Source of the DNA: Anthopleura xanthogrammica | Taxonomy: Eukaryota > Cnidaria > Anthozoa > Actiniaria > Actiniidae | Direction: 5' to 3' | DNA length: 64,000 nucleotides | NCBI GenBank assembly: GCA_964019055.1 | Contig: OZ025207.1 | Span: forward strand, 25,515,617 to 25,579,616 | In this document: piece after piece, positions 11,401 to 23,300 of the stretch | Position numbering within the stretch: position 1 is the stretch's first letter | Layout of the letters: every line of letters begins with the position of its first letter | Program-made: the position numbers and the translations under genes | Notes under the pieces: generated by a model | Databases searched by the model: none | Told to the model about the DNA's origin: nothing | The model's input: the letters and a program-made list of their open reading frames with translations, nothing else

Positions 11401-14235
11401 CAACTATGCTCAACAAGGAGATCCCCCGAAAATTATTACAATCACTGCGGTCACCCTTGTTTTTATACAGGGTGACTATTTTAGCATTACGCATATCCTG
11501 AGGTACCTTGCTTTCTCTCTAACAAAGATGGAAGAGCTCGTGAGGTGATTCTAATAGGGCTGGATTCCCACAGTAATATAATTTCAGGTGGTATGCCATC
11601 CACGCCCGGCGCTTTCCACAGGATAGGGCATCAATAGCTTTGCTAAGCTCCTCCACGGTGAGCCGAGTAAAATTCCACGTACTGTTTAATAAACGAGTAT
11701 GACCGTTTTATCAGGTCTAAAACCACGAGGCGTAATCGAATGGTTTTAGACCTGATAAAACACGATCTACGAGTTTATTGAACTACTTCAAAAACTCAAG
11801 AATAATTCACAAACCTTTGGTCGAATTAGAGCAACCATACACGTCACGAACATGGACTTTTATACATGGATAGAAGTTTTTGCGTCACTGTCACGTGCAG
11901 TCAGTCCCAGAAAGGCTCTCATATTTTGAAGAGAGCATGCCAATCTGAAGACAGGATTGGTAGTCGACTAAATTTTGTGGGTCGTCGGTGATCGTATGTG
12001 AGACTGACTTTGATGAGACTCTATTAAAGTCTTCATGTAAATTTGGATGCACTTTTATCTCTGATAAAGTCATCCTCATTAGTATTCTTTATATAAAGAC
12101 ACACATGTGTCTTTATATAAAGACCACTTGAATACTAATGAAGATGGCCTTATCGGGTATAAAGTGCCATGCACGTGACGTGTATGGACGCTCCAGTTGG
12201 ACCAAAGGCTCATGAATTATTCATGAGTTTTTGAACGAGACATAAAGGTCCTTGACGCTGCCAGGCGTTACTGAGAGACTGAGTTCCATTCAGGTAGTGT
12301 TCGACCCATTTGCTTGTTTCTGTCAGCAACCAATTCGATTCCCTGGTAGGAGGTATGTAAGAACAAATGCGTGCCTGTATGTATATAGTAGGTAAATGGA
12401 CAGTATGGTAGGTGGGTAGCTAGTAAGGTAGGTAGGGATCTTAGGTAGGCAGGTAGGTAGGTGTTACCTAAGTATTAGAGAGGTAGACGAATAGACAGGC
12501 GGTTTGGTATGATGGACCTTGACAATAAGTAAGTAGGTATAGTGGATATGTAAGAAGTTTTGGACAAGGCATACTTAAATTAAGGTCGTACGTCACGTAA
12601 TGTAATAGGGTTTTAAAACCAAAGACACTTACCACCAAAAGAGACAGAACAACAAGCCCGGTGCACTGATAATGATACTAAGGGTGCGCCAGTTGGGTAT
12701 GAGATACGCGAAGAGAACCAGGAGAAGCAGGTTGGTTATCCAGGACCACCATATACTGATGCCAACTGGACCACGTTGTTTTTTACCGACGTATTCCATT
12801 ACTAAAACGAATGCGCAAGTAAGGCAGCCACCTGGAAAATGGAATGAAAACGTGGCTTATGTGAAAGAATGTAGCAGCGTACTGCGAAGTACAACCGAAA
12901 AGAGCACATCAGAGCAGAGTAGAGCGCAAAACCACGCTCACCTCTAACCACCGCACCTTGCCGCATCGTTCTGCTACGCTTTGCACCGCACCGCACAGTG
13001 AGGCATTGCACCGAAACCAAGCAATACACGTCAACTCAATTAACAGCATGCCAGAACGCAGCACCTAACCGCAACGGTACAGTGCCGCATAGCACGCAAG
13101 AAAAGCGATAAATATATAGAAAATCCAAAGAAACATCGCAAAACAGACCATAAACAGTAAACATTAGATCTAAAACCACATAGTATGATATAGAAGAACG
13201 GTGTAATAAATATAATTAGTATAAATACAAAGGTGATTATACAAAGTCGCGCGCTCTGATTGGTTTTCTATCTCGGATTATCAGCCGATAATCACCTTTT
13301 CGGACAAAATGGCTGTCAGCGTGACCGTCGCGCTTTTAAAAAATAAAATATTTTCACTTTCAATGTTGTTTCCTTCTTTCTTTTTTGAAATAATCACCTT
13401 TTTATTTATACTAAAACAATTATTCACCTCAAGCTCAGTGATTATCGATGAATATTTACCTCGCAGCTCGAAGACTCGCCGCTCGGTAAATATTCATCGA
13501 TAATCACTTCGCCTTCGGCGAATAACTGCTAAGTAAACAATAGGTATGATTAAAAAATGGTATTACAGATTCGGTAACAAATATAAATAAATATGTACTT
13601 AACTAACACTGGCAGATAGCCTCACAGTTTCCTTACCTAATCCAACTCCGACGAGAGCTCTAAAGAGTGCGAACACCCAGTAAGCCTTAGCAAATGCTGA
13701 TACCAATCCGCAGACACTGGTGAACATGGAGAATGTAAACAAGACTATTTTCCTGCCGTATTTGTCGCTCAGAATACTGCCGAGTATGGAACCAAATATC
13801 CATAGTACGAAGAGGAGTGAGTTGGCTAAACTGACGTAGATGGCCGTGTCACATACCAAGTCCCACTGGAAATGACGGGGTAAATATATAAGAAAGAATT
13901 ATAGCAAAAAAAGAAGGATGAGGAAATAAGGGAACAACATCTCGTACCTCGGTCACAATAGAGTCAAAATCTCCTTCCACAGCAAATTCCCAGTCTTTAC
14001 GTGGAATACCACATCGGTGTTCGTAGTGTCTGTGGCCTACTTTAAAGGTTCCATTCAACGTACATGAAGTAGAATTTGCTGAACATCTCCAGGGAGGTTC
14101 GGCAGTGCTGAATGTCATCACCATCAACACCATGTTAACAAAAACAAAGCCGTAGCTGATATATAAACAAAGCCGTAGCTGATACCATCCAAAACCACCG
14201 ATCCTCTCGATTGCATGCTCTGATGTAAATGCCAT
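5484..14235 (-). CDS. SLC22-like organic cation/anion transporter copy B, complete
   Basis: Nine exons on the minus strand with GT-AG borders: 13948-14235, 13637-13865, 12633-12831, 9498-9719, 7311-7445, 7101-7198, 6531-6642, 6318-6390, 5484-5720. Lengths sum to 1593 nt, giving 530 aa with no internal stop, close to the usual 530-560 aa of SLC22. Exon 1 (96 aa) holds TM1 and the start of the large extracellular loop with cysteines and N-glycosylation sites (NST, NGT). MFS motif A '[11 protein letters not shown]' is at residues 125-135, the SLC22 signature 'PESLRWL' at 242-248, and the second loop motif 'LGRKK' at 359-363. The C-terminal tail begins 'LPETKD' and is charged. The start is the first ATG of exon 1 and matches copy C. 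Family role: plasma-membrane transport of organic ions; substrate cannot be told. Introns carry a LINE, a 1.9 kb GGAT array and MITEs. Confidence 0.9.
5700..5995 (-). repeat. Tandem last-exon acceptors, copy B (about 105 bp, three full and one partial)
   Basis: On the minus strand three intron ends followed by exon starts occur, with exon edges at 5931, 5826 and 5720; a degraded fourth piece spans about 5943-5993. Only the acceptor farthest from exon 8 (5720) leads to the full tail. The nearest (5931) reads through about 27 codons into TGA. Confidence 0.85.
6724..6932. mobile_element. Foldback MITE in intron 6 of copy B
   Basis: Inverted arms of about 70 bp include 'ccctttcacagtttcctgcg' at the left and its near-complement at the right, then an inner inverted pair 'gtagcagtgc' / 'gcactgctac'. 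The loop is about 60 bp. It is also present in copy C and collapsed in A. Confidence 0.75.
7516..9404. repeat. (GGAT)n / (ATCC)n array, about 1.9 kb
   Basis: About 470 units of a tetranucleotide with no interruption that I can see. It lies inside intron 4 of SLC22 copy B (gene strand reads CATC). Long open frames in all repeat phases are by-products of the stop-free unit. Confidence 0.98.
9905..12350 (-). mobile_element. LINE (RTE/Jockey-like) remnant, 3' half, in intron 3 of copy B
   Basis: Reading the minus strand from 12350 down: the RT N-terminal region as in copies A and C, then '[14 protein letters not shown]' (about 10930-11030), then '[11 protein letters not shown]' to '[18 protein letters not shown]' (10440-10800), then a C-terminal cysteine cluster '[13 protein letters not shown]' (about 9985-10020). 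The catalytic FADD-type box is changed to FAEN and several frameshifts and stops occur, so it is dead. It keeps about 1.4 kb that the A and C copies of this insertion lack. Interrupted by a foldback (11680-12236). Confidence 0.85.
11680..12236. mobile_element. Foldback element inserted in the LINE of copy B
   Basis: The uninterrupted LINE sequence is seen in copy C ('ttccaccgagacataaagg' on the matching strand); here the break comes after 'aaattccacg' and resumes at 'gagacataaagg'. The insert has long inverted arms (about 11780-11880 against 12140-12240, e.g. 'cctttggtc' and 'acacgtcacg') and two further hairpins (about 11715-11765 and 12085-12135). No open frame. Confidence 0.8.
13218..13520. 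mobile_element. Two adjacent palindromic MITEs in intron 2 of copy B
   Basis: Element 1 (13218-13415) has inverted ends 'tataaataca-aaggtgatta' and 'taatcacctttttatttata' and contains 'gcgcgctctgattgg'. Element 2 (about 13418-13520) has the hairpin arms 'gattatcgatgaatatttac' / 'gtaaatattcatcgataatc'. The matching place in copy C (about 46095-46135) lacks both, giving an empty site. Confidence 0.75.
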
Positions 14236-15105
14236 CCTAGTAACAAGGGAAGTAAATAAGATTATTGAAATTCAGGACTGCGTTCAACAAAGTGCTTTTA
14301 CGGCCTACTGCGAGAAAAACCGAACCAAATGGTTCAGACACTCATATGCAAGTGTTTAAAAGATCTCTCACGAGTGTAAATGCCATCCTAGTAACAAAGG
14401 AGGTAAATAAGATTATTGAAATTCAGGACTGCGTTCAACAAAGGGCTTTTACGGCCTACTGCGAGAAAAACCGAACCAAATGGTTCAGACACTCATATGC
14501 AAGTGTTTAAAAGATCTCTCACGAGTGTAAATGCCATCCTAGTAACAAAGGAGGTAAATAAGATTATTGAAATTCAGGACTGCGTTCAACAAAGGGCTTT
14601 TACGGCCTACTGCAAGAAAAACCGAACCAAATGGTTCAGACACTCATATGCAAGTGTTTAAAAGATATCTTACGAATGTAAATGCCATCCTAGTAACAAA
14701 GGAGGTAAATAAGATTATTGAAATTCAGGACTGCGTTCAACAAAGGGCTTTTACGGCCTACTGCAAGAAAAACCGAACCAAATGGTTCAGACACTCATAT
14801 GCAAGTGTTTAAAAGATCTCTCACGAGTGTAAATGCCATCCTAGTAACAAAGGAGGTAAATAAGATTATTGAAATTCAGGACTGCGTTCAACAAAGGGCT
14901 TTTACGGCCTACTGCAAGAAAAACCGAACCAAATGGTTCAGACACTCATATGCAAGTGTTTAAAAGATATCTTACGAATGTAAATGCCATCCTAGTAACA
15001 AAGGAGGTAAATAAGATTATTGAAATTCAGGACTGCGTTCAACAAAGGGCTTTTACGGCCTACTGCGAGAAAAACCGAACCAAATGGTTCAGACGCTTAT
15101 ATGCA
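14236..15105 (-). repeat. 151-bp minisatellite carrying the SLC22 start codon, upstream of copy B
   Basis: About 5.7 head-to-tail units of 151 bp, more than 95% alike by eye. Each unit on the minus strand contains the leader 'tttgttactagg' followed by ATGGCATTTAC, the same start context as the gene. The extra ATGs are at 14386, 14537, 14688, 14839 and 14990. After the shared part each opens a frame of about 14 codons ending in TGA. Copy C has only one such leader. Confidence 0.93.
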
Positions 15106-15412
15106 TATTTAGAATTATGCAAAATAAATAGAGGATATTACATGGGCGCACGGACATACGTATTTTATCTTCAAGTGTTTAAAAGATCTCTCACGAGGGA
15201 GGGCAACTGTCTCGTGAGAGATTTTCAACACGAGAAGATAAAATTCGTATATATAATTATCAATGAAAAAGAAAAGAAAGCTTTTTCGAGCTTTTTTCTA
15301 GTATGTAACCATAGTGATGATATTTTTACATGTGAAAATAACATATTATTTTCACATGTGAAAATATCATTTATTTTTTTTTGAAATAAAGAAATATAGG
15401 TATTTCGACACA
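15106..15412. repeat. Hairpin-rich segment (MITE-like)
   Basis: Two inverted repeats: 'ttttatcttc'...'gaagataaaa' enclosing 'agatctctcacgag'/'ctcgtgagagat' (about 15158-15243), and 'gatatttttacatgtgaaaa'/'ttttcacatgtgaaaatatc' (about 15318-15370). No gene. Confidence 0.6.
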
Positions 15413-15415
15413 CAG

Positions 15416-17430
15416 TTGTATCTATCCATCAGTTCAGTCGATGAGCGTCCTGCTGCTCTTTCAAGACTCGAGTTATGCGTGAATGACATCCTGATTTGGT
15501 GCACCGCTAATGGCCTTTCTTGTAATTCTGACAAGACGGAGATTGTTCACCTGTCATCACGTTTCAACAAGAACGTACCCATTGCGGGGGATAATATGAA
15601 TGGCCTAAATATTGCCCCTACACCATCAGCTCGCAACCTTGGTGTTACCGTAGACTCTAACCTACGAATGACTGAGCACGTGAACAATCTGTGCAAGGCT
15701 GCCATGTGCTCTGTTAGAAATATAGGTCGCATTAGGAAATATTTAGATAAAGAAAACACTGAGCGTCTTGTTCATGCTTTCATTACTTCTAAGCTGGACT
15801 CTTGCAATAGTTTACTATTCGGTTTACCAGACACTGAGATTGACAAGCTACAACATTGCCAGAAATATTGGACATTGTCAGCGGTGTTACGCATGAATGA
15901 AAATGAAGTGGTTTTCTAGAGGAAAAATATAACTACATGGTTTCCAAGCACATATTTATATTTAACGATGATGTTAGTAAAACAATTCTTACCAAAAAAT
16001 AGTTACTTGACAATCAAAAGAACAACTATTATTTTTCTGTTGATAAGCCTCACCACAGGAAGCCCATGAAGGACAAGAAACAAGTTTCAAACGTAAATCG
16101 TTACTTTAAGCTTCCTTATTGTATCTCAGCAGTCAATAGGAGCTTGTAAAAACAAAATGGCGATATTTAGGGGTTTTTGAAGCTGTTTGGAGCAGTTCTC
16201 TGTGGTTTCTTGTCATTTTAACTGAAAACTACGAGCTAACAACGCGTCGAATCGCTTAAAATTTAACCTAACTTCAAGCTTCTTGGGAACCTACATTCTG
16301 AAGGCATGCTGTCTATTTTGAGCGGTTTTGGATTTATTAAACACTCGTTTGGTGATATCGAGGTGGAGCTCTTTTACTTTTAAATTTTTTCGAGCTCAAA
16401 TAAGACGATTTTGGGGTCAAGTGTGGCCAGATTTATAGACGATGTATGGAATCTAGAGCTTTCGAAGCCTTTCGAAGGCAAGTAGTCCGGGAACCAATAT
16501 GTCGCATGATTCAATGATCATTTTACGCTTATTTAGTAGCTTGTAGGATGGGTTGTTTGTCGCGATGTGGAGCTTAGAGGAAATAAAACCCTATTCGCCG
16601 TAAATAGAGGAAGCTCTATATTCCCCATACATTTCCTATAAGACTCGGCGGCTATTTTGTAAGCTGAAACGCATCATTGCGCATGTATGAGCAGGCTCAT
16701 GTCCCATATTTCTGGCAATGAGAATTCAAAATATCGTTGCTAGGCTAGTCACTCGTGTTAGAAAGTACGATCATATCACTGAAGTTTTATATCAACTTCA
16801 CTGGCTGCCTGTAAGAACTAGAATAACATATAAAATGCTTACTCTTGTTTATAAAGCTCTCAATAATCAGGCTCCTAAGTATATTACTGACCTGCTAACA
16901 CCGTATAAGTCATCTAGATCTCTCCGCTCTGCTGATAAGCGCTTACTTGTTATTCCTAAATCGCGTACGAAAACATATGGTGATAGATCTTTTGTTGTCG
17001 CGTCGCCACGTCTCTGGAATGCGCTACCTTTACACTTACGCGATGCAGATTCTCTGGCAGCTTTTAAATCACAATTGAAAACCCACCTGTTCATTGAACA
17101 CTTTGACTAGCGGCGCAATCAATTAATTATTTGTACATTTATAATACATACATATCTATACATTATACTATATATTATACTTATATATATATACGATATA
17201 TATTGTTACTGTGTCCTATACTATATATTATACTTTACATCTTATTTATATTATTTAATACATATTATTATACCATATATACATCATATATATATTTTCT
17301 TATTATTATTGTAAATAGTGTTAGTTTAGTAGTCTATAGTTTACATTAATTTAGTTAAATTGTAATTAGTATTGTAAAGCATAGAGACGTTGTATTATGC
17401 TTAATAAATTATTATTATTATTATTATTAT
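15416..17430 (+). mobile_element. LINE (CR1/L2/Jockey-like) RT C-terminal half, split by a nested insertion
   Basis: The first part (15416-15853) gives RT palm/thumb sequence: 'CNSDKTEIVHLSSRF', 'ARNLGVTVDSNLRM', 'LDSCNSLLFGLP'. The second (16721-17110) continues in the same frame with 'IQNIVARLVTRVRKYDHIT', 'LHWLPVRTRITYKML' and 'SPRLWNALPLHLRDADS', then a stop. An AT-rich 3' UTR ends in (TTA)n near 17430, typical of these elements. 5' truncated. It lies between the 151-bp minisatellite and the unique flank of copy B. Confidence 0.88.
15854..16720. mobile_element. Non-autonomous TIR element nested in the LINE
   Basis: Ends are inverted: 'cattgccagaaatattggac' at the left and 'catatttctggcaatg' at the right. 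The LINE frame breaks after a Gln codon at 15853 and resumes in phase at 16721, so removing 867 bp repairs the coding frame. No transposase frame is seen inside and I could not identify a target-site duplication. Confidence 0.75.
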
Positions 17431-17439
17431 TTCATTGAT

Positions 17440-20110
17440 AATCATATAATAAATACTATTTATCACACGTATCATATAATCTGCTTTGTGTACGTGTAAT
17501 GCCATCGCATTCTAAGTTTTCAAACACCTGTTTTTTGCTGGTGGCAGAAAATGAGTCAGTATCAATCAAAAAACTCCTTATGACCTAGTAAAGCTGTCAG
17601 TAATACGACTCTAAGCAAAAAATTGGAGCAGTGGCAGTGGGAAAAGTAGGTACACGTAACCCCCCTTTCTAGCTTGGAATTAGAGGGTTAGTATAGCAAA
17701 AAGGTCCATCTTCTAAATGTTGTGAAATGGTTTGAAAATATGGGGCTGCGATTATCGTTAGCCGTTTATAAGAAAAAAAACTTACAAAGAAAAAAAAAAC
17801 ACTTTTCAAATTTGGCATCATGTTGCGTGACGATGACGTCGGTTTTATGCGTCTGTCCTCTTATCGAATATAGCTATTAGCCAATCAGCGCGCGAGAAAT
17901 TTTATAAATGTCGTAAAAAAAAGATATTGTATGAATGTACTACAAGATATTTTCAAAATGGAATTTGTAGAGAAATAAAGAAAAGTTGGTTGAGAGAAAC
18001 ATCGTTTTTTCCCTGGTGTTGTAGGGGCAGCTAATAAACATTCCCAACGACACAGGAAATGTGAAGTGAAACCCAGAAATTCAAGCAGACTATTAGTTTC
18101 AGCCTTTCATGCTGGCTTCAGTTATTTCAGTCACAGACAACCAATTTTTCTTTTCATTCCAATCTTTAACTACAACTACAACATTTTTGAAGCCCAGCAA
18201 TACGATTACGACTCAAACAAAGAATCTTATTTTCAAGGGAGCGACACGTGGTTTGATCTGAAATGGGAAAATATTGGCCCAAGTAAAAGACAGTTTATTT
18301 CTAATTTAGTCATCCTTGCCATTCAGTACTCATATAGCAAGTGAGCGTTGTAGTATTGCCAGCCAAATCTATCGAGCTCAAACCTGGTTAGATGATGCAT
18401 GGCTTCATTATCTATCACTATCCGTATAGTAAGAAGCTCTCCCGTGAGGTTTCCACTACCAATACTTTAGCTATTTACACCTATTTACAACGCACAATTT
18501 AACGCACAACCCTCAACTCACATTTCGAGTTTTATTGACAGAGGTTGACCAAAAGAACTCGGAGAAAATCCCTCGTAGCAAGAAAGAGAACATTACAAAC
18601 TCAACTCATACATGTGGTTAAGTCAAGACTCGAACACGCGACGCGCTGGAAGACAATGCCTTAGTATCACCGCAAGCCAACCATAATAGCTATACTAATT
18701 GACTTTCGCAAATCATTTGCTCATGAGCAATGCTAAGCCAGTACAAATGAGCCTTTAATCAAGGATCACTGCGGTAGTTTACTCAACGAGAAAAAAAATG
18801 AACCTACTAAATGAATGATCGTTACCGAGTCTTTCTACAAGCTAGAGTCTAATGATTATGTATGCGACACACTCCACTCACTGCCACTACAATTATGATT
18901 ATTTAAACAAACAATTCTCAGCTCACTGCATGAGTCGTTAATTTCTTAATTCATTTTACTTCAGAAAAGTGGAATTTTGCGTGGCTGCTTGTATTGTTGA
19001 CATAACGAAATTATTTGTTTGATAAGCAGATTATAATGAAAAAGACAACCTTAAGTCTTTTGTAATTATATCATTATTCAGATTTCTAATGGATTGGGAA
19101 TATGAGCTACCATCAAGTCTAATATTTGGTCTACCATCATGAAGCTTTCCCTTATTCCCTTGCCCAATGCACGATTCCTTCTACAAAGTCTCCAAAATAA
19201 AGAAAACCTATAGGACCAGGGTATACCTCTTTTTGTTTTGTGTGATTTTATAGGCTCCAATATTTCAATGAATTTTTAATGATTGTATAAAATTGGAACG
19301 GCGTTTTTTACTTGATGTAATCCTGCTCATTTTAAATCTAGTGAACAAATTCTATGGATGTATTATCAGTAAATTCCAAATGGTCATCATGTAATACTTA
19401 TACGTACCGTTTCGCTAAAGAAATATAAATATATAGAAAGCCAGTAATTTCAGTTTTGATGAATGAATCAACCATGAATAAACCAAAGAAGTTATTTGAA
19501 TAACATATGCTTAATCTAAACAGTCCCTACACCATTAAATAAAGACCGTAGATCAAAAAATACTTTGTATTTACCAACTGAAACAGTATCAACTCTCTGA
19601 ATGTAAAAGCGAAACAACATAATCCACATTAATGACGAGCGTTGAAAACTTTATAGCAAAATCATTAGTATTCCATCTGGTTTGGCTACTCGATTCTTAT
19701 ATTGGTCATTAGTGACGACGGCTACGAATACGCTTTGGTGATTGTATTTATTTCACGCTCTTCGGCATCAACAACTGAGCTGCCCTGTTATTAAGTACTT
19801 CTAGCAATCTCCACGTGCTATCTTATTATTAACTATCCACTCAGCAACTAGTAACTTTATCTAACTTATTTGAAAAATAAAAGCCTCTTACAAACAAATG
19901 GAAAAGTACTTGGATCTTCTTTAGGCGAGCGAAAGTATATTTCAAACAATTCACTAATGTATACATATACCACGTATAACTATTATACTCAAAGTGAAAG
20001 TAATTGATAATGTAACGTGGCGATATTTCTTACCTTGATTGTATATCCAAGAATAATGTTGTACCTGTTCAGCTACACCATATGTAAGATGATACTTTAT
20101 CTTCCCCTAA
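17440..20110. repeat. Outer flank of inverted duplication, left arm (pairs with about 37237-41050)
   Basis: Reverse-complement similarity to the right arm at many points, for example 'ccctttctagcttggaatta' (about 17660) against 40825-40850, the segment 19078-19260 against 38824-39006, and 'gattgtatatccaagaataa' (about 20038) against 37290-37310. Interrupted by arm-specific insertions. No real gene recognised. Confidence 0.75.
18622..18690 (-). mobile_element. tRNA-like SINE head
   Basis: On the minus strand 'tggcttgcggtgatactaag' fits an A box region and 'gtgttcgagtc' fits a B box about 45 bp later. Not a clean tRNA cloverleaf. Confidence 0.4.
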
Positions 20111-20328
20111 TCTTCGTACCTTCCAAACGAAGAGTTTTGATAAATAGATTCGCTTGGTTGATTTGTTTTGCTTGTTTCACTGGCGACCAAGAACGTACTT
20201 TGTTGGGGGTATCAACTTCCAAGCGCAGATTCAACCCAAAATATGACCTGAACAGCCGTTGTTTTACCTGAACTGTAGTTATAAACACAGGGAGCCCACA
20301 GCTATTGGTATCAGTGTTTAAAATAAAA

Positions 20329-23300
20329 TATATTATTCATTCATTCCTCATTCCTTCCTTCCTTCTATCCTTCATTCATTTATTTATTATTCCTTCCTTC
20401 CTTCATTCCTTCCTTCCTTCCTTCCTTCATTCATTCATTTATTATTCATTCCTTCCTTCCTTCAATCCTTCATTCATTCATTCATTCATTCATTTATTAT
20501 TCCTTCCTTCCTTCCTTCCTTCCTTCATTCATTCATTCATTTATTATTCATTCCTTCCTTCCTTCATTCATTCATTCATTTATTATTCATTCCTTCCTTC
20601 CTTCCTTCATTCATTCATTTATTTATTTATTATTCCTTCCTTCCTTCCTTCATTCATTCATTCATTTATTATTCATTCCTTCCTTCCTTCATTCATTCAT
20701 TCATTTATTATTCATTCCTTCCTTCCTTCATTCATTCATTTATTTATTTATTATTCCTTCCTTCCTTCCTTCATTCATTCATTCATTTATTATTCATTCC
20801 TTCCTTCCTTCATTCATTCATTTATTTATTTATTATTCCTTCCTTCCTTCCTTCATTCATTCATTCATTTATTATTCATTCCTTCCTTCCTTCATTCATT
20901 CATTTATTTATTTATTATTCCTTCCTTCCTTCCTTCATTCATTCATTCATTTATTATTCATTCCTTCCTTCCTTCATTCATTCATTTATTTATTTATTAT
21001 TCCTTCCTTCCTTCCTTCATTCATTCATTCATTCATTTATTATTCATTCCTTCCTTCCTTCATTCATTCATTCATTTATTATTCATTCCTTCCTTCCTTC
21101 ATTCATTCATTCATTTATTATTCATTCCTTCCTTCCTTCCTTCATTCATTCATTTATTTATTTATTTATTATTCATTCCTTCATTCCTTCCTTCCTTCAT
21201 TCATTCATTCATTTATTTATTTATTTATTATTCATTCCTTCAATCCTTCCTTCATTCATTCATTCATTTATTATTCCTTCCTTCCTTCCTTCATTCATTC
21301 ATTCATTTATTATTCATTCCTTCCTTCCTTCATTCATTCATTTATTTATTTATTATTCCTTCCTTCCTTCCTTCATTCATTCATTCATTTATTATTCATT
21401 CCTTCCTTCCTTCATTCATTCATTTATTTATTTATTATTCCTTCCTTCCTTCCTTCATTCATTCATTCATTTATTATTCATTCCTTCCTTCCTTCATTCA
21501 TTCATTTATTTATTTATTATTCCTTCCTTCCTTCCTTCATTCATTCATTCATTTATTATTCATTCCTTCCTTCCTTCATTCATTCATTCATTTATTATTC
21601 ATTCCTTCCTTCCTTCCTTCATTCATTCATTTATTTATTTATTATTCCTTCCTTCCTTCCTTCATTCATTCATTCATTTATTATTCCTTCCTTCCTTCCT
21701 TCATTCATTCATTCATTTATTATTCATTCCTTCCTTCCTTCATTCATTCATTCATTTATTATTCATTCCTTCCTTCCTTCCTTCATTCATTCATTTATTT
21801 ATTTATTTATTATTCATTCCTTCATTCCTTCCTTCCTTCATTCATTCATTCATTTATTTATTTATTTATTATTCATTCCTTCAATCCTTCCTTCATTCAT
21901 TCATTCATTTATTATTCCTTCCTTCCTTCCTTCCTTCCTTCATTCATTCATTTATTATTCATTCCTTCCTTCCTTCATTCATTCATTCATTTATTATTCA
22001 TTCCTTCCTTCCTTCCTTCCTTCATTCCTTCATTCATTCATTTATTATTCATTCCTTCCTTCCTTCATTCATTCATTCATTTATTATTCCTTCCTTCCTT
22101 CCTTCCTTCCTTCATTCATTCATTTATTATTCATTCCTTCCTTCCTTCATTCATTCATTCATTTATTATTCATTCCTTCCTTCCTTCCTTCCTTCATTCC
22201 TTCATTCATTCATTTATTATTCATTCCTTCCTTCCTTCATTCATTCATTCATTTATTATTCCTTCCTTCCTTCCTTCCTTCCTTCATTCATTCATTTATT
22301 ATTCATTCCTTCCTTCCTTCATTCATTCATTCATTTATTATTCATTCCTTCCTTCCTTCCTTCCTTCATTCCTTCATTCATTCATTTATTATTCATTCCT
22401 TCCTTCCTTCATTCATTCATTCATTTATTATTCATTCCTTCCTTCCTTCCTTCCTTCATTCATTCATTCATTTATTATTCATTCCTTCCTTCCTTCATTC
22501 ATTCATTCATTTATTATTCATTCCTTCCTTCCTTCATTCCTTCCTTCCTTCCTTTATTCATTTATTATTCATTCCTTCCTTCCTTCCTTCCTTCATTCAT
22601 TCATTCATTTATTTATTTATTTATTATTCATTCCTTCCTTCCTTCCTTCATTCATTCATTTATTATTCATTCCTTCCTTCCTTCCTTCAATCCTTCCTTC
22701 ATTCATTCATTCATTCATTTATTATTCCTTCCTTCCTTCCTTCCTTCCTTCATTCATTCATTTATTATTCCTTCCTTCCTTCATTCCTTCAATCCTTCCT
22801 TCATTCATTCATTCATTCATTTATTATTCCTTCCTTCCTTCCTTCCTTCATTCATTTATTTATTTATTATTCCTTCCTTCCTTCCTTCATTCATTCATTC
22901 ATTTATTATTCATTCCTTCCTTCCTTCATTCATTCATTCATTTATTATTCATTCCTTCATTCCTTCAATCCTTCATTCATTCATTCATTCATTCATTTAT
23001 TATTCCTTCCTTCAATCCTTCCTTCATTCATTTATTATTCATTCCTTCCTTCCTTCATTCATTCATTCATTTATTATTCATTCCTTCCTTCCTTCCTTCA
23101 TTCATTCATTCATTTATTATTCCTTCCTTCAATCCTTCCTTCATTCATTTATTATTCATTCCTTCCTTCCTTCATTCATTCATTCATTTATTATTCATTC
23201 CTTCCTTCCTTCCTTCATTCATTCATTTATTATTCATTCCTTCATTCCTTCATTCATTCATTTATTATTCATTCCTTCCTTCCTTCCTTCATTCATTTAT

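Noticed and set aside
15225..15413. Short minus-strand frame around hairpins
   Set aside because: Arises from palindromic AT-rich MITE-like sequence; the mirror frame on + is similar.
19078..19260. 60-codon frame conserved in both arms of the inverted duplication (also 38824-39006)
   Set aside because: About seven of nine nucleotide differences change the amino acid, so there is no sign of protein-level constraint; no known domain; conservation is explained by the duplication.
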